A stretch of DNA of 64,000 bases from Paenibacillus mendelii. Its GTDB lineage: Bacteria > Bacillota > Bacilli > Paenibacillales > Paenibacillaceae. Every line of letters starts with the position of its first letter. Position 1 is the first letter of the stretch. The stretch is from assembly GCF_024498075.1 (NCBI RefSeq), contig NZ_JANHOF010000001.1, forward strand, positions 620,001 through 684,000, in the 5' to 3' direction. Below the pieces are notes generated by a model, which was not told the origin of the DNA, did not search any database, and saw only the letters and a list, made by a program, of their open reading frames with translations. A program made the position numbers and the translations under genes. Positions 34,676-42,684 of the stretch are shown here, one piece after another.

Positions 34676-35347
34676 TTAATCAAACTCCTTCTTCGTCCAT
34701 TCATCTTCCGGTATCGGTAGGTTCTCACCGGAGAACCGCTGTTCCTTGAATGGATCTGCATAGTTATGAAAACCGTTGCGTTCCCAGAAACCAGGCCGGT
34801 CCTCCTTCATAAATTCGATGCCCTGCAGCCACTTGGCACTCTTCCAGAAGTACAGATGCGGCACAACCATACGCAGCGGATAACCGTGCTTGTCCGTCAG
34901 CGGCTTGTCGTCATAGCGAAAGGCGAGCAGGACATCATCATGAAGCAGGTCTTCCAGCGGTATGTTCGTATCATAATCTTGATCGGCGTGGAGCATCACA
35001 TATCTCGCGTCAGGCTTAACATCGAGCAGCTGGAGAAAATCGCGAAACAAGATGCCCTCCCATGTCGTGTCAAGCTTGGACCACCGCGTCACGCAATGAA
35101 TATCGCAGTTCACGCGAGTTCGCGGCAGCGCCAGAAGCTCATCCAGCGTGAAGGTTCTCTCGGTCTCCACCTCGCCGAATATGCGAAGGCGCCACTGGCT
35201 CAGATCGTAGACAGGCACTTCCCCTTCATGAAGAATGGGGAAGCGGTCCGTCACCATCTGACCGGGCGGAACGCGATCCTGAAGCTGCTCATCTACCTTC
35301 ACTTGAGGAGCTTTCGTTTTCTTGAGCTTGTCTGCTTTATTATGCAT
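34676..35347 (-). CDS. Sulfite-oxidase-fold molybdopterin oxidoreductase (YuiH type)
   Basis: A 223-aa cytosolic protein with the oxidoreductase molybdopterin-binding domain. The Mo-ligating Cys is in VNCDIHCVTRWS, followed by the usual WEGILFRDFL and VMLHADQDYDTNIPLEDLL segments and LPLRMVVPHLYFWKSAKW-like ending. It lacks a signal peptide and the dimerisation domain of true sulfite oxidases, like B. subtilis YuiH. It sits between the nucleoside importer and the phosphorylase with almost no gap, so a role on a purine-derived or sulfoxide substrate is possible but unproven. Confidence 0.88.
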   Translation of the reverse strand: MHNKADKLKKTKAPQVKVDEQLQDRVPPGQMVTDRFPILHEGEVPVYDLSQWRLRIFGEVETERTFTLDELLALPRTRVNCDIHCVTRWSKLDTTWEGILFRDFLQLLDVKPDARYVMLHADQDYDTNIPLEDLLHDDVLLAFRYDDKPLTDKHGYPLRMVVPHLYFWKSAKWLQGIEFMKEDRPGFWERNGFHNYADPFKEQRFSGENLPIPEDEWTKKEFD

Positions 35348-35367
35348 GGCATGTCACCTCCTGTTCC

Positions 35368-36285
35368 TTATTTCCCCGCAATTCGGCCGGATTGGCGCAA
35401 ATACGATTTGTCCTTGAAGAACAACATCACGATAATCGTCATGACATAAGGCAGCATCATCGTGAAATGAGTCGGCACGGAGAAGCCCTGCAGCCTGTTG
35501 CTCAGCGCATCCATTAAGCCGAACAGCATGCTGGAGCCCATAACCCCGAGCGGGTTGCTTTGTCCAAGCATGGTCGCGACGAGTGCAATAAACCCTCGAC
35601 CTGCCGTCATATTCTCGGCGAACAGCGTAACCTGGCCGAGCGACAATTGCGCGCCTGCAAGCCCGCATAACACGCCGCTGGCGATGACCGCACCATATTG
35701 ATAACGGCGGACACGGAGCCCAAGGCTCTTGGCTGCTGCCGGATTCTCCCCTACTGCATTCAAGCGGAAGCCGAGCACCGTTTTAAAGAGCACATATTGC
35801 AGTACCCCTACCAGCAGGAAGGCCGCATAGACGAGCGGCGTATGGCCGGAGATGATCTGGCCGACAACCGGAATGTCCTGAATCAACGGAATGTTCCACT
35901 TCGGCAGGCCGGTCATCGATTTGTCGTAGAATTGGCCTTTGACGTTGAATACGGCGAATAGACAGAAGGCGGTTAGCCCGGTCGCCAGAAAATTAATCGC
36001 GACGCCGACGACGATCGCGTTCGCCTGAAGATGAATACTTAAATATCCGAATAAGAGGGATACTGCGGCTACGCACAAGCAGGCGAATAAGAGCGCCAGC
36101 CACACGTTGCCAAACCAGTAGTTGCCAAGAATCGCCGAGAAGGCGCCGGTCAGCATCATGCCCTCCAACGCGACATTGAATATACCGACTCTTGCACAGA
36201 GCGCTCCGCCAAGCGCGGCAAGCAGCAGCGGTGCAACTACACGGAACATCGAGCTAAGCAGGGACCAATCAAGAATGGCTTCCAT
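35368..36285 (-). CDS. nupQ: Nucleoside ABC importer permease, NupQ-like
   Basis: A 305-aa permease of the branched-chain/BMP type with 8-9 helices. Typical segments are GALCARVGIFNVALEGMMLTG, with NVALEG, near residue 24 and LRVRRYQYGAVIASGVLCG, then GRGFIALVATMLGQSNPLG. It overlaps the preceding permease gene by 17 bp. By homology and by the downstream nucleoside phosphorylase it should import nucleosides, as NupNOPQ does for guanosine in B. subtilis. Confidence 0.9.
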   Translation of the reverse strand: MEAILDWSLLSSMFRVVAPLLLAALGGALCARVGIFNVALEGMMLTGAFSAILGNYWFGNVWLALLFACLCVAAVSLLFGYLSIHLQANAIVVGVAINFLATGLTAFCLFAVFNVKGQFYDKSMTGLPKWNIPLIQDIPVVGQIISGHTPLVYAAFLLVGVLQYVLFKTVLGFRLNAVGENPAAAKSLGLRVRRYQYGAVIASGVLCGLAGAQLSLGQVTLFAENMTAGRGFIALVATMLGQSNPLGVMGSSMLFGLMDALSNRLQGFSVPTHFTMMLPYVMTIIVMLFFKDKSYLRQSGRIAGK

Positions 36286-37339
36286 CGACAGCCCTCGCTT
36301 TCTTGCGTTTGATAAGGGATATAGTAATCCGCGCGGATACGAACAGGATCAAGCTCGCTTGAATAACACTTGATATTTCAAGGGGCACCTCCGTGTTCCG
36401 TTCCACACCCATTCCACCTGTTTGCAGCGCTGCCAGCAGAACAGCAGCAAAGGCGGCACCGATCGGATTGGAGCTGGCCAGCAGCGTCGCCATAATGGCA
36501 GACCAGGCGTAGCCAGGCGCTGATAACATGTTATCGATGTAACGATACTGTGTACCCAGCACCTCGAATGTACCCGCTAGACCAGCCAGCGCACCGCTTA
36601 ACATCATGCTGAGGAGCATGAGCTTGCCGCGGCGAACGCCGCCGAATGCTGCGAACAGCGGATTGCTCCCGAGCATGCGAATTTCATAGCCCTTTGTTGT
36701 ATAGCGGAAGAAGAGCGCCAGCAGGATCGTCGCCAGTGCCGCGATGATAAATCCGGCATGGAGCGTCATGCCCGAGAACAATTTAGGCAGCCAGGCGCTA
36801 TTATCGATCATGGCCGTCTGCGCACCGCCTGAACCCGCCTTCTCCTTTAACGGAAAGGACACCATGTATCCCGCGAATAACACAGCAATATAATTGAGCA
36901 GCAATGTCGTAATGAGCAAATTCATGCGGAACCGCGTATCGAGCCAGCCCGCTAAAGCCGACCATAAACCGCCTGCCAGCATGCCCGCGATCATGGCGCT
37001 AATAATCTTCACAATACCCGGCCCCGGCACATACAAGGCAGCGATTGCCGCTGCGAGCGCCCCGAAGATCATTTGACCCTCGGCACCCAGGTTGAAGAAT
37101 CCGGCCCGAAACGCAAGCGACACGCCTAGCGCAGCCAATATGATGGGCGTTGCTCTTGTGAGAGTGCTAGTTGTGAAATAGAAGCTGCCAAACGCGCCAT
37201 TCCACATCTCGACATAGGTGGTGATGACGGATCCGCCTACCGCCCAGATCGCGATCGCCCCTACCAACAGACCGAGCAGTACGGCTATTAGGGGGTTCAA
37301 CAGCGCTTGGGCCGATGCCGTCCAATTAATTCGTTTCAA
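36269..37339 (-). CDS. nupP: Nucleoside ABC importer permease, NupP-like
   Basis: A 356-aa permease with 9-10 helices of the same BMP-type family as NupQ. The conserved SLAFRAGFFNLGAEGQMIFG loop is at about 75-94 and GFIIAALATILLALFFRYT plus NPLFAAFGGVRRGK lie further on. It overlaps both neighbours (14 bp with the ATPase gene, 17 bp with the next permease), so the subunits are co-translated. Confidence 0.9.
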   Translation of the reverse strand: MKRINWTASAQALLNPLIAVLLGLLVGAIAIWAVGGSVITTYVEMWNGAFGSFYFTTSTLTRATPIILAALGVSLAFRAGFFNLGAEGQMIFGALAAAIAALYVPGPGIVKIISAMIAGMLAGGLWSALAGWLDTRFRMNLLITTLLLNYIAVLFAGYMVSFPLKEKAGSGGAQTAMIDNSAWLPKLFSGMTLHAGFIIAALATILLALFFRYTTKGYEIRMLGSNPLFAAFGGVRRGKLMLLSMMLSGALAGLAGTFEVLGTQYRYIDNMLSAPGYAWSAIMATLLASSNPIGAAFAAVLLAALQTGGMGVERNTEVPLEISSVIQASLILFVSARITISLIKRKKARAVDGSHS

Positions 37340-38834
37340 CGCCTGTTCCTCCTGCCATCAATATACTGATCCGTTCTTCGGTCGCTTCTTCCGCGCTGAG
37401 CTCGCCGGCGATCCGACCCTCGAAGAGGACGAGAATGCGATCGGACAGTTTCAATATCTCCGTTAACTCGGAAGAAACGAGCAGAATGGCCCCGTTCTCT
37501 TCCCGGCGCTTCAGCAGCGCATCGTGAATGGTTTCCATCGCTCCAATATCGACGCCGCGCGTCGGTTCAGCCGCAATGACGAACGGCGTACCGTGCGCCA
37601 TCTCCCGGGCGACAATCAGCTTCTGCATATTCCCGCCTGATAGATGCTTGCCTCTCGTGTCAAGAGAGCCGGTCTTCACCTTGTAGGCATCAATCCATTG
37701 TGCGACCGTTTCCTTGATCTGTCCTTTGCGGAGCAGTCCGTTACGGCTGAACGAACGAAGATGGCCCATAATGGCGTTATCGGTAACCGTCTCTTCCTTA
37801 GCTGAACCCCACATGTACCGGTCTTCGGGGATATGGGCCAGTCCGGCATCCCGGAATGTTCCCGGCGTCTTGCCGGTAACATCCTGCCCGTCTAGCAGAA
37901 CCTGACCTGTGTCCGTATTTCGAAGGCCGGAGATTACTTGCAGCAGCTCGGACTGTCCGTTGCCTGATACCCCCGCGATGCCCACGATTTCACCGGCTCG
38001 GACTGTGAAGCCAATCCGGTCAAGAACAGGCTTGCCGCCTTTACTGCCGGATAGCGTGACATCGCGGACCTCCAATATATTCTTACCCGGTTCCAGCCGC
38101 TTCTTCTCGGTCAGGACCAGCTCCCGGCCGACCATCAGCTGGGACAGCTTAACCGCATCTGTCTCTTCAGCCGTTACCGTACCCGTCACCCGTCCATCCC
38201 GAAGCACGGTGATCCGGTCCGAGGAATCCATAACCTCATGCAGCTTATGGCTGATCAGAATGAAGCTAATACCTTGCTTAGCCAACCGTTTGATCGCCTT
38301 CAACAGCCATTCGACTTCAAGCGGTGTCAATGCGCCGCTCGGCTCATCCATAATAATGATCTTGGCACCTTGGTTCAATACCTTCAAGATTTCGATGCGC
38401 TGTTGAATCCCGACCGGACAATCCGCCACTTTCTCCCATGGGTCAACCGGCATACCATACTTCTCGGACAATGCCTTGACTTGTTCAGCCGCCGCTTTCC
38501 TGTCGAAGCTCATGCCCGCCCGGGGTTCGCGGCCAATCACAATGTTCTCTGCGACAGTGAAGGAAGGGAAGAGCATGAAATGCTGGTGAACCATCCCAAT
38601 ACCCGCACGTATCGCATCCGAAGGTGAACTGAACGCATGCTCTTGACCGGCAATAAAAACATGCCCCTCTGTCGGCTGCTCCTCGCCGTAAAGTATTCGC
38701 ATCAGCGTCGATTTGCCGGCCCCGTTCTCTCCGATCAGCGCATGAACTTCCCCCTCCGCCAACGTGAAGTTAATCGCATCATTCGCGGTCAGGCTGCCAT
38801 AGCGCTTCGTAATCCCTTTCATTTGCAGCAGCAT
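37326..38834 (-). CDS. nupO: Nucleoside ABC importer ATPase with two ATP domains, NupO-like
   Basis: A 502-aa double ATPase of the RbsA/YufO type. The first domain has Walker A GENGAGKST and Walker B IIIMDEPSGALTP; the second has the degenerate A site GVSGNGQSE and signature LSGGNMQKLIVARE, as usual for this family. I place the start at 38834, eleven bases after AGGAG; an upstream in-frame start at 38870 has no site. It follows the binding-protein gene after 106 bp that contain a hairpin. Confidence 0.92.
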   Translation of the reverse strand: MLLQMKGITKRYGSLTANDAINFTLAEGEVHALIGENGAGKSTLMRILYGEEQPTEGHVFIAGQEHAFSSPSDAIRAGIGMVHQHFMLFPSFTVAENIVIGREPRAGMSFDRKAAAEQVKALSEKYGMPVDPWEKVADCPVGIQQRIEILKVLNQGAKIIIMDEPSGALTPLEVEWLLKAIKRLAKQGISFILISHKLHEVMDSSDRITVLRDGRVTGTVTAEETDAVKLSQLMVGRELVLTEKKRLEPGKNILEVRDVTLSGSKGGKPVLDRIGFTVRAGEIVGIAGVSGNGQSELLQVISGLRNTDTGQVLLDGQDVTGKTPGTFRDAGLAHIPEDRYMWGSAKEETVTDNAIMGHLRSFSRNGLLRKGQIKETVAQWIDAYKVKTGSLDTRGKHLSGGNMQKLIVAREMAHGTPFVIAAEPTRGVDIGAMETIHDALLKRREENGAILLVSSELTEILKLSDRILVLFEGRIAGELSAEEATEERISILMAGGTGVETN

Positions 38835-38890
38835 GACAAGCAGCACTCCTCTCTTCTCATTCATCCTCATATCAGGGCTGTAATGCGAGA

Positions 38891-38916
38891 AACCGGCTGC
38901 TTGTCGGCAACCGGTT
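38891..38916 (-). promoter_or_regulatory. Hairpin after the nupN-like gene
   Basis: AACCGG (38891-38896) and CCGGTT (38911-38916), extended inside by TGC/GCA, form a stem in the gap between the binding-protein and ATPase genes. No T run follows on the minus strand. It is analogous in position to the hairpins at 9577 and 23243. Confidence 0.55.
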
Positions 38917-38940
38917 CGATTCGCTATTGCGCTTTAGCTA

Positions 38941-40005
38941 TTAGGGAGCCAGTGGATTCGTAACGACAATCGTACCTGCCACGATATCATCGCGAATTTT
39001 CTTCAGCTTGTCCACATTCTCTTGACCGATGAACGGGCTCAAAGCCGATTTGGATTCTGCAGTAACGAATGTAACGCCCACGCCGTTCTCCTTCAGACCA
39101 TAGCTGACCGATCCGTAAGTGAACTTGTCTCCGGCAAAGTCTTTCACCGTTTCATACGTAACGGTGTCGGTTTCTTTCAACTGGGACAGAACAACATGCT
39201 CCGGATCTTCACCCGTGCGGTCCGTATCTTGTCCAGCTGTGTAGAAGCCCTTTTCTTTCGCGGCTTCGAATACGCCGGAATCGCCAACGGCTGCCATGCC
39301 AGCAATAAAGTCAGCGCCTTTGGAGAATTGCACCAGCGCAAGCTCTTTCGCTTTGGCAGGATCCGTGAAGCTGCCGACATAATTGACCAGAAGCTTCGCA
39401 TCCGGCTTAACCGACTTCAAACCTTCATCATAACCAGACGTATATTTCTTCAGAATTGGAGCGTCCATGGCAACAATGGCTCCGACAGTTCCGGTCTTCG
39501 TGGAAAGTCCCGCTGCCGCACCAAGCAGATAAGCTGCCTCGTACTCGCGGAATTCGATGCTTCGTACGTTCTTCGCGTCAACGACTGTATCGATGATCGC
39601 GAAAGCTTGATCCGGGTTTTCGTTTGCTACTTTTACAAGTGCGTCTGCAGCCGTATATGCCGCTGTAATAATCAGATCGTATTTCTCCGCCACAGCTGCG
39701 CGAAGATTCTGTTCGACTTGAGAAGGGTCATTGGACTCAATGACTTTAGTCTCAACATTGAATTCGGCTCCTGCCTTGTCAAGCCCTTCAACCATCTGCG
39801 TAAAGAATTGGTTGACGCCGATTTTCTCCGGTGTAACCAATGCAATGCGTTTCTTAGGCTGCTCCGTTCCGTTGTTCCCCTCAGCAGCTCCTGAATTATT
39901 CGTTGTACCTTTATTCCCGGTTTCGTTATTGTTTTTTGCTCCGCAACCGGCAATAAGTGTAACCACAAGCACTAATGCAAGAGCTAGGGTTGTCCACTTT
40001 TTCAC
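38941..40005 (-). CDS. nupN: BMP-family nucleoside-binding lipoprotein, NupN-like
   Basis: A 354-aa lipoprotein of the basic membrane protein (BMP/PnrA) family. The signal ends in lipobox LIAGC, and a short Asn/Gly linker follows. BMP motifs include KRIALVTPEKIGVNQFFTQM, ADFIAGMAAVGDSGVFEAAK and GFYTAGQDTDRTGEDPEHV. Its start is a GTG with GGAG upstream. It captures nucleosides for the NupOPQ-like transporter and leads the operon, which is driven by the promoter at 40046-40074. Confidence 0.93.
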   Translation of the reverse strand: MKKWTTLALALVLVVTLIAGCGAKNNNETGNKGTTNNSGAAEGNNGTEQPKKRIALVTPEKIGVNQFFTQMVEGLDKAGAEFNVETKVIESNDPSQVEQNLRAAVAEKYDLIITAAYTAADALVKVANENPDQAFAIIDTVVDAKNVRSIEFREYEAAYLLGAAAGLSTKTGTVGAIVAMDAPILKKYTSGYDEGLKSVKPDAKLLVNYVGSFTDPAKAKELALVQFSKGADFIAGMAAVGDSGVFEAAKEKGFYTAGQDTDRTGEDPEHVVLSQLKETDTVTYETVKDFAGDKFTYGSVSYGLKENGVGVTFVTAESKSALSPFIGQENVDKLKKIRDDIVAGTIVVTNPLAP

Positions 40006-40045
40006 GTTCTCTCCACTCCTCTATTTTTAGGTGACAATAATTATA

Positions 40046-40074
40046 AATTTAGTAGGAAATAGAGCCCTTGTCAA
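40046..40074 (-). promoter_or_regulatory. Promoter of the nup operon
   Basis: TTGACA on the minus strand (40074-40069), a 17-bp spacer and TAAATT (40051-40046) lie about 40 bp before the GTG of the nupN-like gene. I looked for a purine riboswitch in this short leader and there is no room or core sequence for one. Confidence 0.65.
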
Positions 40075-40109
40075 TGATATGTTGAAAATGTCGAATAATC
40101 GATTTATTT

Positions 40110-40138
40110 GCGCTAGCCCGCATAACTAGCGCTTTTTT
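40110..40138 (+). terminator. Stem-loop with T run upstream of the nup promoter
   Basis: GCGCTAG (40110-40116) and CTAGCGC (40126-40132) with a 9-nt loop are followed by TTTTTT on the plus strand, although no plus-strand gene ends nearby. It may insulate against antisense transcription from the nup promoter region or be a partly bidirectional end for the VanW gene. Confidence 0.5.
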
Positions 40139-40208
40139 CCTATAAATTCGCTTACAAAACAAATCCTGCCGGAAGGGGCTGGCCGTTCCCAGCCGCCCCC
40201 CACCTGTT

Positions 40209-41153
40209 TTATTCGTCATCATGCTCCGCCGCTCGATTCTGATTCGCTTCAATCGATACTTCCTCTGGCAGCTGATTGGACATTCCCGGCACTTCCCGCG
40301 GCTTGTATTCGATCACGTCGGAGGAGTAGATCGCCACAAACATCTTTCCCCCGCCCGCGGAAGCGCGAATCAGAACCGGTTGATTATACTGATTCTGAAA
40401 GACATAATCCGGGCCGTCCCAGCTTACGGTAGCATCGCGGCCAGGCAGCACATACGGAACATTCCTGCTGTGGGAATAGCGCTGTATAACCTTAAGGCCG
40501 GCACGGTCTGTCGCATTGTACAGCGTTGAGGAGACCTGGCAGATTCCCCCCCCAATTCCCTCCGACAGCTCCCCTCTGACAATAACCGGGGCCTGCAGAT
40601 AGCCCCTTCCTTGCGTCCGTTCACCGACACTCTGATTAAAGGAGAACCGCTCACCCGGGAACACGACAAGATTATTGATCGCCTTTGCTGCAAGCGAGAT
40701 GTTATGGGATCTGTTCGTATTGCGGGAATTATAGTACGTCACATATTGCCCGATCGGCTTTACCCTGATATTCGCAAGCAGCTCGCTGTCGATCCGCGGA
40801 TACAGCACCGTTAACGGCGCATCGATGAAGGAGGAACCCTTGCCGTAATAGAAGGCATAGAACCGGTCCGTGAATGTACGCCTGTTCAGCTTATAACCGA
40901 CCTGCTCGGGAACGATTCCCCCGTGATCGCCAATAAAGGCATTGCGGGGCGCTTGATGTATGTTTTTATCGAGCTGGCTCACGAAAGAATCGAATTTATC
41001 CAGATCAATCAAGGAAGATCCTGGAATTTCATAATCTACCCGATTGAGCGTCCCAGCCGATTGCCCCTTGTGAACGATCGATAATTGGTCAACGATTCCA
41101 ACATCGCTTTGTGGGAACAATCCTATCGCTACGGCTAGCAGCAGCCATTTCAT
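40209..41153 (-). CDS. VanW-family cell wall protein
   Basis: A 314-aa exported protein. The start at 41153 (KWLLLAVAIGLFPQSD) follows GAGG and begins a signal peptide. The central part has a peptidoglycan-binding-4-like segment, and the VanW domain is evident in VFPGERFSFNQSVGERTQGRGYL and GGGICQVSSTLYNA (about 180-235). VanW proteins are linked to cell wall processing and glycopeptide response, without a known reaction. It lies 45 bp downstream of the secreted L,D-transpeptidase-like gene, and the two may act together at the wall. Confidence 0.88.
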   Translation of the reverse strand: MKWLLLAVAIGLFPQSDVGIVDQLSIVHKGQSAGTLNRVDYEIPGSSLIDLDKFDSFVSQLDKNIHQAPRNAFIGDHGGIVPEQVGYKLNRRTFTDRFYAFYYGKGSSFIDAPLTVLYPRIDSELLANIRVKPIGQYVTYYNSRNTNRSHNISLAAKAINNLVVFPGERFSFNQSVGERTQGRGYLQAPVIVRGELSEGIGGGICQVSSTLYNATDRAGLKVIQRYSHSRNVPYVLPGRDATVSWDGPDYVFQNQYNQPVLIRASAGGGKMFVAIYSSDVIEYKPREVPGMSNQLPEEVSIEANQNRAAEHDDE

Positions 41154-41198
41154 GAAGAGGCACACCTCGAATTTTGGTTTAGTTATTGGAGCATTGTA

Positions 41199-42302
41199 TT
41201 ATCGGAAGACCACGCTCTCCACCTTCCAAGGCTGCCATACCGCGCTGCGCCGCAGTTGGAATACGATCGTACAGTCTTCCTTCCGTAATCCAGACCGGTA
41301 GACGGTCGCCCGTACCGCTGTTTCATGAACCAGCATATCGTCTGGCTCTTCCATCTCATGCTCCGTTATTCTGCGTATTGCGGTTATATTTGATACTTCT
41401 TTCTTCACATCGACCAGCTGTTCATGCGCACGATGCGGGAAGATCGCCGTCATCATTTCCGGATCCTTCTGATTAATGGAAGTAAAGAAGAGCTCGACGA
41501 TACCGCTTGGAGACGACTGGGTCAAATAGTGCTCCAGACTGCCGGCAGCCTTGTGCACCATGATTTGGTGGTCATGGTCAACCTGTCCCGATCCATGCGT
41601 GATACTGCCGGGAAAATGAATGCAGAAGTGACCGCTAAAGCCATTATCGGGTATTCCGTCTCCACCGTGCGGCATACCGTGCATCGACGCGGCAACGGCT
41701 TGTCCGTCCTTAATGACCAGAATCGCTTTTCTTCTCCAGCTCCATTTGCCATCATACATCCGTTTCATGATGTCGGTGTCCTTCTTGGTCAACGGTTGAA
41801 CGTCAGCGTGCGTGCTTCCCGCCCTTCTTTGCCCTTGAAACCTTAAGCCCGTCTGTACATCCATAATCGTGAAGACAGACTTTAACGGCAAGAACGTTTT
41901 GGCTTCAGGCCAAGACAGCCGCAGGCCATAATGATTCCCCCTCAGAAATTGCACATAGCCTCTCAGCCGTTGGCGCTTCGAATCCTCCAGCCGGATCGAT
42001 ACCGATCGTGCAGGATCATACAGGTCGTAAGACGCGTCGACAACGTACATGGTCTGTTGAATCGTTACATATGTATCCGAATTGGGGTATTCGTGTGCCT
42101 CTCGCGCTGCACCCTTCCTCACAGCCTTATCCCAGGAGGCGACATCAAGCGGCAAGCTGGACTCATAAGCAGCGTCTGGAGAAGCTTTCACGATCAGCCG
42201 TGCCTCCTGGGCAGAAGGTGACGGCGAGGCATTCGCTTTGCCGCTGCTCCATATCGTCAGTACAATCAAGAACAATCCCATTTTCATAAACCTACCGTGC
42301 AT
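41199..42302 (-). CDS. Secreted protein with an L,D-transpeptidase-like core
   Basis: A 367-aa exported protein. A signal peptide (about 1-25, ending ANA) precedes an uncharacterised region. Near residues 210-255 is the segment SMHGMPHGGDGIPDNGF then SGHFCIHFPGS and DHDHQIMVHKAAG. It resembles the YkuD active site in which a His lies about 15-20 residues before a HGC motif, here HFC. A C-terminal beta domain follows (EDCTIVFQLRR). I treat it as a probable cell wall cross-linking or related cysteine enzyme. GGAGGGGG sits six bases before the ATG. It leads a two-gene group with VanW. Confidence 0.6.
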   Translation of the reverse strand: MHGRFMKMGLFLIVLTIWSSGKANASPSPSAQEARLIVKASPDAAYESSLPLDVASWDKAVRKGAAREAHEYPNSDTYVTIQQTMYVVDASYDLYDPARSVSIRLEDSKRQRLRGYVQFLRGNHYGLRLSWPEAKTFLPLKSVFTIMDVQTGLRFQGQRRAGSTHADVQPLTKKDTDIMKRMYDGKWSWRRKAILVIKDGQAVAASMHGMPHGGDGIPDNGFSGHFCIHFPGSITHGSGQVDHDHQIMVHKAAGSLEHYLTQSSPSGIVELFFTSINQKDPEMMTAIFPHRAHEQLVDVKKEVSNITAIRRITEHEMEEPDDMLVHETAVRATVYRSGLRKEDCTIVFQLRRSAVWQPWKVESVVFR

Positions 42303-42439
42303 CCTGCACCCCCTCCTGACTATAATGATGTCAAAAAAGGGCAGCGTCCATGCATGGAATCATTTTCTGTTCATTTCCATCCTGTGCCGGGAATGACGAA
42401 GAGGCCAGGGAAGCAGCTGATGCCTCCTTGACCTCTTGC

Positions 42440-42634
42440 TTACGTGGAATCCTCTTGCCCGTTTTCATCCAGCATATATCTCTTTATGGATGGCATCTTG
42501 ATGAGTCCTACGATCGCGAAGTACGCAACTACGCTGCCCACCGCTGGCTGCAGGACACCGTGATGGGTCACTAAGGTCACCCAGATCAGCAGAAGCCACA
42601 AATTGAGATACATGTATTCAAACAGCTTTTTCAT
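42440..42634 (-). CDS. Small two-helix membrane protein
   Basis: A 64-aa hypothetical protein with two hydrophobic segments (about 8-25 and 28-48) and a polar tail (DENGQEDST). AGGGTGATCAG precedes the ATG. It is encoded between the CorC-type gene and the L,D-transpeptidase-like gene, on the same strand as both. I recognise no family. Confidence 0.65.
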   Translation of the reverse strand: MKKLFEYMYLNLWLLLIWVTLVTHHGVLQPAVGSVVAYFAIVGLIKMPSIKRYMLDENGQEDST

Positions 42635-42684
42635 CTGATCACCCTGCGATATTCTATGCGCGAGAGTGCTTAAGTTGATGATTT

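Noticed and set aside
39022-39894. 290-codon plus-strand frame opposite the nupN-like gene
   Set aside because: Antisense to a clear lipoprotein; composition is Cys/Arg/Phe-rich and no motif is recognisable.
40006-40208. Purine or other riboswitch before the nup operon
   Set aside because: The promoter lies only about 40 bp before the start codon, leaving no room for an aptamer, and no core sequence is present.
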